DNA from: Achromobacter aegrifaciens
Lineage (GTDB): Bacteria > Pseudomonadota > Gammaproteobacteria > Burkholderiales > Burkholderiaceae_B
NCBI RefSeq assembly: GCF_902859735.1
Contig: NZ_CADIJY010000004.1
Location: 372,001-436,000, forward strand
Direction of reading: 5' to 3'
Length of the DNA: 64,000 nucleotides
This document shows, piece after piece, positions 58,003 through 64,000 of the stretch. The notes under the pieces are model-generated. The model had not been told where the DNA came from. It made no database searches and worked only from the letters and a program-made list of their open reading frames with translations. Every line of letters begins with the position of its first letter. Within the stretch, counting starts at the first letter, position 1. The position numbers were made by a program, and so were the translations under genes.

Positions 58003-58992
58003 TTACTGTTCCAGGCTGATGTTGGCCGCCTTGACGATGTCGGCCCATTGCTGGCGGTCCTTCTCCAGGAACTGGCCGAACTGCTCGGGCGTCATGCCGG
58101 TGACCGGCTCGGAACCCAGGCCGGCCATCTTCTCGACCAGCGCGGGCTGCTTCAGCACGTCCTGCATGGCCGCGTAGTAGGCGGCCAGCACGTCGGCGGG
58201 CAGCCCGGCGGGCGCGAACACGCCTTGCCAGGTCGGCATGTCGAAGCCCTTCAGGCCCTGCTCGTCCAGCGTCGGCACGTTGGGCAGCTGCGGCGCGCGC
58301 TTGATCGAGGCCACGGCGATGGCCTTGACCTTGCCTTGCGAGGCCAGCGGCGCGGCGGTGGAGATGTTGTCCATCGTCATGGCGATGTGGCCGCCCAGCA
58401 GGTCGGTGATGACGGGCGCGGCGCCGCGGTAGGCGGCGTGCGGCACCTTCACGCCCAGCTTGTAGAGCATGGTCTCGGCGATCAGGTGGTTGGAAATGCC
58501 CACGCCGGCGGTGCCGTAGGTGGCGGTCGGCGTCTTCTGGAAGTATTCCTTCAGCTCGGCCAGATTGTTGGCCGGCACGTCCTTGTTGACGATGACCACG
58601 TTGGGCTGCACCGCGGCCAGCGTGACAGGCGTGAAGTCCGCCGGCTTGTAGTTGGTGCCCTTGGGGTTCAGGACATGGGTGATGGCCATGGACCCGGCGG
58701 CGGCGATGCCGATGGTATAGCCGTCGGCCGGCGACTGGGCCAGGCGGTACGCCATGATGTTGCCGCCTGCGCCGGCCAGGTTTTCGACCACGACGGGTTG
58801 GCCCAGGCGCTGCGACAGCGGCTCGGCCAGGAGGCGCGCCAGGGTATCGGCGGAACCGCCGGGCGCAAAGCCCACCAGGAGGCGCACCGGCTTGGCGGGC
58901 TTCCAGGCGTCGGCGGCGAAGGCCGGCGCGGCCGTCAGGGCTGTGACGGCGAACAGTGCGCCAGCGGCGCGATGCAGATTACGGCTGAACAT
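58003..58992 (-). CDS. Bug-family periplasmic substrate-binding protein
   Basis: The 329-residue protein has a signal peptide (about 1-25: LHRAAGALFAVTALTAAPAFA) and the Bug/TctC pattern: PVRLLVGFAPGGSADTLAR and AGAGGNIMAYRLA, with GTAGVGISNHL, the loops that bind a carboxylate via water. Members collect acidic small molecules for TctAB transporters, but no tctA or tctB lies in the window. It follows aroM after 117 bp on the same strand, so probably shares its regulon. Confidence 0.9.
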   Translation of the reverse strand: MFSRNLHRAAGALFAVTALTAAPAFAADAWKPAKPVRLLVGFAPGGSADTLARLLAEPLSQRLGQPVVVENLAGAGGNIMAYRLAQSPADGYTIGIAAAGSMAITHVLNPKGTNYKPADFTPVTLAAVQPNVVIVNKDVPANNLAELKEYFQKTPTATYGTAGVGISNHLIAETMLYKLGVKVPHAAYRGAAPVITDLLGGHIAMTMDNISTAAPLASQGKVKAIAVASIKRAPQLPNVPTLDEQGLKGFDMPTWQGVFAPAGLPADVLAAYYAAMQDVLKQPALVEKMAGLGSEPVTGMTPEQFGQFLEKDRQQWADIVKAANISLEQ

Positions 58993-59109
58993 GAAAAACA
59001 CTCCCAACGATTGATTGACGAAGCCCGCTTCGTCTCCTCTCGCCGCTCGCCCGTCCGCGTCGCGCCGCGCATCCATGCGCGGCCGGGTCGCGGAGCGGTA
59101 CCCGCGGCG

Positions 59110-59796
59110 TTATTCCAGTATTTGCGCCAGCGTCTGCGCCACCATGCGGTTGGACAGCAGCACCGGCCGGCCCGAGGCCTGTGCCACGGCCTGGCGCATG
59201 CGCTCGGCGTAGCCCATGCAATGCATGACGATCAGGTCGCAGGACGCGAGTTCGCGGCCGGCCCGCTCGAAGTTGAGTGCGGCCTGGGCCGCGTCGGCTT
59301 CGTAGGGGGAGGCATGCACGACCACGGTCTCGCAGGAAAGCGGCACGACCATGTGGAAGGCATCGACCTGCGCCTCCAGCGGCACCACCAGGCCCACCTT
59401 GCGGCAATGCTCGGCCAGGCCGGCGACCAGGTGGTCCACCACCTGCTGCGGCTCCACCACCAGCGTGCGCATCGGCGCGATCGCGGTGCCGGTGCACAGC
59501 GGCACCAGCACGTCGTAGCCCGCGGCATCGGCCTGGCGCATGACCTCGGCCAAGCGCGCCTCGGCGGCGGCCGCGTCCAGTTCGATCTGCGAGCCGTCGC
59601 GCATGCGGGTGGCGAAGCGGTATTCGCCCGGCTTGGGCGCCAGCGCGGCCAGGCCCGCGGCGTCCAGCCCGTCGAGCGCGCCGAATTCGTCGATGCGCAC
59701 CTGCGCGCCCAAAAGCGGGGCCATCTCGGGCACCACGTCGCTGCGCGGCGACTGGCCGATGGTGAAGAACGCCACGCGGCGCGGCTGCGCGCTCAT
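59110..59796 (-). CDS. AroM-family protein (Asp/Glu racemase-like)
   Basis: The 228-residue protein is an AroM homologue (start PRRVAFFTIGQSPRSDVVPEM). AroM has no proven function. Two cysteines, Cys101 in VPLCTGTA and Cys193 in VMHCMGY, sit where cofactor-independent Asp/Glu/hydantoin racemases keep their two catalytic cysteines, so a racemase or related reaction is plausible. It overlaps the DUF1177 gene by 4 bp, so they are coupled. Confidence 0.88.
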   Translation of the reverse strand: MSAQPRRVAFFTIGQSPRSDVVPEMAPLLGAQVRIDEFGALDGLDAAGLAALAPKPGEYRFATRMRDGSQIELDAAAAEARLAEVMRQADAAGYDVLVPLCTGTAIAPMRTLVVEPQQVVDHLVAGLAEHCRKVGLVVPLEAQVDAFHMVVPLSCETVVVHASPYEADAAQAALNFERAGRELASCDLIVMHCMGYAERMRQAVAQASGRPVLLSNRMVAQTLAQILE

Positions 59797-60722
59797 GCCT
59801 CGCCCGCGCTTTCGCGGCCCACGGTCTGCAGATGCGCCATCGAACCGTAGCGGCTCTGCAAGGCGGCCCATTCCGTTTCGTCGACGAAGCTCATCGCGCC
59901 TTGCCCGTAGAGCTTGGCGATCTCGATGCAGAAACGCATGGCGACGTCGGCGTCCACGGCGTTGGTCACGCCCGTGGCGCAGCCCGGCACAGTGGTCTGC
60001 GCGGTCAGCGCTACGCCCACCACCGGTGCGCCGGTGACGATCGTGGGCTGCATCAACGAGTTCACGTGCCACAGGCCGTTTTCGTAAGGCGTGATGTCCT
60101 GCGTGGTCAGCGGCAAGGTCACCGGCAGTTCGCCGCTGACCCAGCCCATGACGTCCAGCATGGTCTCGGGAATGCGCAGCAGATAGCCCTGGCGCGCGAC
60201 CGGCGTCAGCGCCACGCCGCGCTTGTTGACCAGGCGGTTGCCGCGCGTGGTGTCGACGGACAGGATCGCGTCCATGCGCGGGTCGACTTCATGCGACATC
60301 ATCTCGCGCATCGGGAATGGCGAACGCATCATCGGCACCGGATGGTGCGGCCGCGTGCCGGCGCGCGGGCAGATGTGGGTGCGGATGCGCACGGTGCCCG
60401 GCATGACGTCGCCTTGGCGCGCCATGGCCATCAGCTTGAACGCCGCGGCAATCGCGACCACCGCGCCGTCGCTGTCGGACACCAGGCCGGTGACCGCCGG
60501 ACGCGCGCCGATGCCGCCAAGGCGGCCGACGATGCCGAGTTGCGGCGCGGTTTCGTCGAGGCCCGGAATGACGATGGACAGGAATTCGGTGGCCGCGCCG
60601 TCGCGCTCCAGCCGGGTCACTTCGACTTCACAGTTGCCCGCCGCGCGCAGCTGTTCGGCCACGGCCTCGCCCGTGATGTGCGCAGAGGACAGCAGTTCGA
60701 TGGCGTCGATGACGTGCTTCAT
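59793..60722 (-). CDS. DUF1177 protein
   Basis: The 309-residue protein resembles DUF1177 family members: VIDAIELLSSAHITGEAV at the start, the conserved THICPRAGTRPHHPVPMMRSP segment and PGLDETAPQLGIVGRLGGIGARP. Function unknown. Conserved His and Cys in the middle suggest metal binding. It overlaps pepE at its start and aroM at its end, 4 bp each (ATGA), so all three are coupled. Confidence 0.82.
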   Translation of the reverse strand: MKHVIDAIELLSSAHITGEAVAEQLRAAGNCEVEVTRLERDGAATEFLSIVIPGLDETAPQLGIVGRLGGIGARPAVTGLVSDSDGAVVAIAAAFKLMAMARQGDVMPGTVRIRTHICPRAGTRPHHPVPMMRSPFPMREMMSHEVDPRMDAILSVDTTRGNRLVNKRGVALTPVARQGYLLRIPETMLDVMGWVSGELPVTLPLTTQDITPYENGLWHVNSLMQPTIVTGAPVVGVALTAQTTVPGCATGVTNAVDADVAMRFCIEIAKLYGQGAMSFVDETEWAALQSRYGSMAHLQTVGRESAGEA

Positions 60723-61423
60723 GCCGGGATCTCCACGGGACCCGGACGGAACACGCGCGGCTCTTCGTTGCCGAGGAACAGCGGCGCGTCGTGCGGGCCG
60801 ACCAGGTCGATTCGATTGCCGCGCACGCGCAGCGCGGAGCCTTCCGGCAAGCCCAGCACGGGCATCTGCGGATTCAGCGTGCAGAACTCGGCCAGGCGCT
60901 GGGCGCGGGTTTCGCCGCGGTGTCCGGGCGGATGGGCATTGGTGTAGTGCGGATTGATCTGGAACGACAGCAAGCCCAGGGCGTCGAAGCCTTGCGGGTC
61001 CGTGATGGGCATGTCGTTGGTAGTGCAGATGCTGGGGCAGCTCAGGTTGGAGCCTGCGCTCCAGCCCAGATAGGCCGCGCCCTCGCGCACGCGGCGCGCC
61101 ACGACGTCCAGCAGGCCCTGGCGGCGCAGCTGGCCCAGCAGGTTGAAGGTGTTGCCGCCGCCCACGATGATGATCGCGGCGCCTTCCAGCGCGGCCACGG
61201 GATCCTCGGCGCGATGCAGCCCCTGGATGTCCAGGCCGGTATCCGCCAGGGCCGACGCCACCAGCGCGGTGTAGTCGTCCCAGTCGCGCGTGACGCCAGC
61301 GTACGGCACGAAGACGGCCGGCGCGCCTTGCGGCAGCGACGCGATCAGTTCGCGGATGTCGGGCAGCGCGTGGACCAGATAGCCGGCGTCGCTGCTGGAA
61401 TTGCTGAGGAGCAGTAGGTTCAT
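60719..61423 (-). CDS. pepE: Dipeptidase E (alpha-aspartyl dipeptidase, S51)
   Basis: PepE cleaves dipeptides with N-terminal Asp. The 234-residue protein has the nucleophile Ser122 in GWSAGSN with Asp137 (TNDMPI) and His159 (NPHYT) in the positions of the E. coli triad Ser120-Asp135-His157. It is the first gene of the pepE-DUF1177-aroM unit, 70 bp after the IclR gene on the same strand. E. coli PepE is 229 residues. Confidence 0.92.
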   Translation of the reverse strand: MNLLLLSNSSSDAGYLVHALPDIRELIASLPQGAPAVFVPYAGVTRDWDDYTALVASALADTGLDIQGLHRAEDPVAALEGAAIIIVGGGNTFNLLGQLRRQGLLDVVARRVREGAAYLGWSAGSNLSCPSICTTNDMPITDPQGFDALGLLSFQINPHYTNAHPPGHRGETRAQRLAEFCTLNPQMPVLGLPEGSALRVRGNRIDLVGPHDAPLFLGNEEPRVFRPGPVEIPA

Positions 61424-61493
61424 GTGGAGGATTTCCGTAAGGGGATTTTCTGGGTGTCCGGCGGCGCGGACGCATCTGTGGGCCTGAAAGCGT

Positions 61494-62261
61494 TCAGGCC
61501 AGCCAATAGGGATCGTTCAGTTCGCGGCCCAGCGCCCCCACCTGCCGCAGCACCGACTCGCGCAAGCGCGCGACGCGGGCGGCATCGGCCTGAAAGGAAA
61601 CGAAGGACAAGCACAGGCCGCGCAGTTCGCCGGTGGCGGGGTCGCGCACGGCGGCCGCCACCGCGCCTATGCCCGGCATGGCCTGGTCGATGGCCACGCC
61701 GCAATGGTCCGCGCGGGTCTGCGCGACCAGGCGGGCCAGATCGCCGACCGTGGCGGGACAGTCGCGGCCTTCGGTGGGCAGCGGCTGGTCGGCGTCGGCG
61801 CCGTAGAGCGCCTGGAACTCGGCTTCGCTCAGGCGCGACAGCAGCGCCCGGCCCATGGCGGTGCCCGAGGCGGCGCGGCGCGAACCGGGCGGCGACAGCA
61901 CCTGCACCGGGTGCGAGCCGTTCAGGCGCTGCAGCACCACGGTCTCGCGCTGGTTCAGGGTGGAGAGATAGGCGGTCAGGCCGCTGTCGTCGGAGAGCCG
62001 GGCCAGCACCGCGCGGCAGGCGTCGTCCAGCGGCGTGGCCGCCATGCCGGCGCGCACCGCCTGCGCCAGCATCGCCCCCGCGCGGTAGCGGCGCGTGGCG
62101 GCGTCCTGGTCGAGCAAGCCGTAGTGCTGCATCTGGTTGAGCAGGCGCGACGCGCTGCTCTTGGGCATGGACAGGCGCGCCGCCACTTCCGTGAAGCTCA
62201 GCTCCGACGCGCCTTCCGCGTATAGCCCCAGCACACGCTGGACGCCATCGAGAATACTCAT
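61494..62261 (-). CDS. IclR-family transcriptional regulator
   Basis: The 255-residue protein has the N-terminal winged HTH (LSFTEVAARLSMPKSSASRLLNQM) and the C-terminal effector-binding domain (GRALLSRLSEAEF, GVAIDQAMPGIGAVAAAVRD). It lies directly before pepE on the same strand and is likely to sense the substrate of the pathway. An operator-like array overlaps its ribosome binding site. Confidence 0.92.
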   Translation of the reverse strand: MSILDGVQRVLGLYAEGASELSFTEVAARLSMPKSSASRLLNQMQHYGLLDQDAATRRYRAGAMLAQAVRAGMAATPLDDACRAVLARLSDDSGLTAYLSTLNQRETVVLQRLNGSHPVQVLSPPGSRRAASGTAMGRALLSRLSEAEFQALYGADADQPLPTEGRDCPATVGDLARLVAQTRADHCGVAIDQAMPGIGAVAAAVRDPATGELRGLCLSFVSFQADAARVARLRESVLRQVGALGRELNDPYWLA

Positions 62262-62265
62262 GTTT

Positions 62266-62291
62266 GTTCCAAAAAACGGAACTTATGTTCC
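62266..62291. promoter_or_regulatory. Palindromic operator over the IclR ribosome binding site
   Basis: GTTCC-N7-GGAAC (62266-62282) and GGAAC-TTAT-GTTCC (62278-62291) overlap to give three alternating half-sites. Read on the reverse strand, the GGAAC nearest the ATG at 62261 also serves as Shine-Dalgarno sequence. Confidence 0.65.
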
Positions 62292-62304
62292 TGTAAGTTG
62301 AACA

Positions 62305-62333
62305 AGAATAATGCGGGGCTCGACGGCGGTCAA
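62305..62333 (-). promoter_or_regulatory. Sigma-70 promoter of the IclR-pepE operon
   Basis: TTGACC (62333-62328), 17-bp spacer and TATTCT (62310-62305) on the reverse strand give a leader of about 37 bases to the IclR ATG, with the operator lying just after the start of transcription. Confidence 0.7.
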
Positions 62334-62419
62334 TATGGGAACAGCATGAAAAAGCTCCGGGGTCGCCCGGGGCCTGGTCGCGGGAGCCGCCAGCCCCCGA
62401 TGTAGATCAACGGAATGCC

Positions 62420-63358
62420 TCAGCCAACCGGCGTCTCGCAGAACTGCAGGAATCGATGCAGCGGAGTCTGCCGTTCGGCGGCACGTTGCCATACGACGAC
62501 CGTGGGCGGATTCTGTTCACGCAGCTCGACCGGCAGGATGACCGCCTCTGCCGCGACGGTCAGGCGCTCGGCCGCCGCCAGCGGCAGCATGACCAGGTAA
62601 TCCGTGGTGCGCACGAATTCATCGGTCAGCAAAAGATCACTTACCTGAATGCCGCGCGGCGGCAGTCCCAGGTCGCATCCCAGGAACAGCGCGGTCAGCT
62701 TGTCGTGCATCATCGTGCCCGGACGCGGCTTGCACCAGGGTTCTGCGTGCAACTCCGGCAGCGTAAGGCGGCGGCGGGCGGCCAGCGGCGACAGCCGGGC
62801 ATTGGCGACGACCACCAGCGGCTGCGGCGGCACCAGCCGCAAGCGCCCCAGGCCAGGCGCTGTCAGCTCGGGCGCGTCGTAGCACACCAGCGCGTCCAGC
62901 TTGTCGTCCAGCAACAGGTCCGCCATGGCGCGGTATCCGCCAGCCTGCACATCCAGCGCGACGGCGGGCTGGGCTTGGTTGAAGGCATGGATCAAGGGCG
63001 CAAGCGTCAGTTTGCCCATGTCGGTCGCCACGCCGATGCGCAGTTCGCCCAGGCGGCCGCTGCGTACGTCCGTTACGGCTTGGGCCAGCCCGCGCGATTG
63101 CGCCACCACGGCCTCCATCATGGGCAGGATCTGGCGGCCCATTTTCGTCGGGCGCTTGGCATTGCCGATGCGCTCGAACAGCTTGAAACCCAGCTGCGAT
63201 TCCAGCTCGGCCAAGGTTTTGGAGACCGCGGACTCGCTCACGTTCGCGGCCGCGGCCACCTCCTTGGCCGACGGCGCATCGCGCAACGCCAGCGCGATCT
63301 GCAGATGCCGCAGCTTCAGGCGCGAAGCCAGCGACTCGATGGGCTTCGACTTGACCAT
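62420..63358 (-). CDS. LysR-family transcriptional regulator
   Basis: The 312-residue protein has the HTH (LRHLQIALALRDAPSAKEVAAAANVSESAVSKTL) and the LysR effector-binding domain. It belongs to the GbpR/CbbR-like group starting KLRHLQ. It diverges from the second Bug receptor gene and likely controls it. A TTTACC-N17-ACTAAT promoter lies upstream. Confidence 0.9.
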   Translation of the reverse strand: MVKSKPIESLASRLKLRHLQIALALRDAPSAKEVAAAANVSESAVSKTLAELESQLGFKLFERIGNAKRPTKMGRQILPMMEAVVAQSRGLAQAVTDVRSGRLGELRIGVATDMGKLTLAPLIHAFNQAQPAVALDVQAGGYRAMADLLLDDKLDALVCYDAPELTAPGLGRLRLVPPQPLVVVANARLSPLAARRRLTLPELHAEPWCKPRPGTMMHDKLTALFLGCDLGLPPRGIQVSDLLLTDEFVRTTDYLVMLPLAAAERLTVAAEAVILPVELREQNPPTVVVWQRAAERQTPLHRFLQFCETPVG

Positions 63359-63369
63359 TTTCTCAATCC

Positions 63370-63385
63370 ATTAGTCGAATAATTC
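63370..63385. promoter_or_regulatory. LysR-type site between the regulator and Bug receptor
   Basis: ATTA-GTCGAA-TAAT (63370-63383) overlaps the palindrome GAATAATTC (63377-63385), in the intergenic region between the divergent LysR and receptor genes. Confidence 0.45.
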
Positions 63386-63495
63386 ACTATACGGTAAACC
63401 CGGGCGGACCGATGATAACGGCATAGCGCATGGCCATGAGCCGATCCGCGGCCGGCCAGGCCGCAGGAGCAACAGAGCGCAAACAGGAGACCGCC

Positions 63496-64000
63496 TTGCT
63501 AGCCCGCCCCCGACTTCTCGCCTTCATCCTTGCCGCCGCGACGACGGCAGGCCTGCAACCCAGCGCGATGGCCCAAGAGCCAGCCGGCGGCGACAAGCTC
63601 GTGCGCCTGGTGGTCGGCTACGCCGCGGGCGGCGCCGCCGACGCGGTGGCCCGCGCCTACGCCGAACAGTTGCAGACGGCGGGCTACGCCAATGTCATCG
63701 TCGAGAACCGTCCCGGCGCATCGGGACGCCTGGGTTTCGACGTGGTGAAGCGCGCCAAGGCGGACGGGCTCACCCTGTACCTGGGCTCGTCGCCGATGTT
63801 CGTGATCTTTCCGCTGACCTACAAGAAGCTGGGATACGACCCGGACCATGACCTGCGCCCGGTGGCCCTGGTCGCCGACGTGCCCACCGGCGCCGTCACG
63901 GGCGCCGCCCAACCCTACGGCAACATGGCCGAATACGTGCAATGGGCCAAACAGGCGCGCGCCAAGGCGACCCTGGGCCTGGCGACGCAAGGCAGCCCCG
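63496..64000 (+). CDS. Bug-family periplasmic binding protein (3' end beyond window)
   Basis: From a TTG at 63496, preceded by AGGAGA, 168 codons run to the window end. A signal peptide (LLAFILAAATTAG, cleavage near SAMAQ) is followed by the Bug pattern KLVRLVVGYAAGGAADAVAR and ENRPGASGRLGFDVVKRAKADG. No ATG precedes this in frame at a suitable distance; an ATG at 63568 would cut the signal peptide. The ligand is unknown. Confidence 0.85.
   Translation, partial: MLARPRLLAFILAAATTAGLQPSAMAQEPAGGDKLVRLVVGYAAGGAADAVARAYAEQLQTAGYANVIVENRPGASGRLGFDVVKRAKADGLTLYLGSSPMFVIFPLTYKKLGYDPDHDLRPVALVADVPTGAVTGAAQPYGNMAEYVQWAKQARAKATLGLATQGSP

Overview
The window looks like a chromosomal segment of a high-GC betaproteobacterium of the Burkholderiales, most likely Alcaligenaceae (Achromobacter/Bordetella type). 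Support comes from the tig-clpP-clpX-lon order, a metal-independent (class I) KdsA, the dapC-dapD-dapE group, many LysR regulators, and two Bug-type periplasmic receptors, a family greatly expanded in these bacteria. I see no phage, insertion sequence, CRISPR array or rRNA. The region is mostly core chromosome with accessory transport and regulatory islands between.

1-5.3 kb: the 5' end of iscR (reverse strand) with an IscR-like site, a low-molecular-weight tyrosine phosphatase, uvrB diverging from an aspartate/aromatic aminotransferase, then a terminator, a 23-bp triplicated repeat and lexA behind a perfect SOS box. 5.4-11.5 kb: the proteostasis block tig, clpP, clpX, lon, with a sigma-32-like promoter before lon. 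11.6-16.8 kb: an M48 protease, a YqhA-like membrane protein, two cold-shock proteins with similar leaders, a DUF924 protein and several small unknown proteins.

16.8-24.2 kb: a D-serine dehydratase/D-threonine aldolase-like enzyme with a RidA partner, diverging from a LysR gene and a second RidA-like gene; a TetR gene diverging from an MFS transporter across twin operators; a second MFS transporter; and a P-loop kinase that appears to start at ATC. 24.2-31.8 kb: pqiB without pqiA or pqiC, a GNAT acetyltransferase, kdsA, cytochrome b561, MgtC, aqpZ, a VOC protein, a cupin and tRNA-Leu(UAG).

31.8-38 kb: the lysine/diaminopimelate genes dapC, dapD and dapE, followed by prmB and an ABC-F ATPase in tight coupling; a repeat-like element sits in the 5' end of dapE. 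38-43.4 kb: a fecI-fecR-TonB receptor system with two Fur-like sites, ending in a di-heme peroxidase. 43.4-47.3 kb: desaturase, uvrD and chorismate mutase in one reverse-strand operon. 48-51 kb: an rRNA cytosine methyltransferase carrying a long Arg/Gly repeat domain, and purN. 51.2-56.9 kb: ribF, ileS, lspA and coaBC. 57-64 kb: a cation efflux protein; an operon pepE-DUF1177-aroM followed by a Bug receptor, headed by an IclR regulator with a clear promoter and operator; then a LysR gene diverging from a second Bug receptor cut by the window end.

The best candidates for something undescribed are the pepE-DUF1177-aroM-Bug module, the Arg/Gly-repeat methyltransferase, the iron-type signalling operon ending in a di-heme peroxidase, and the ATC-start kinase.
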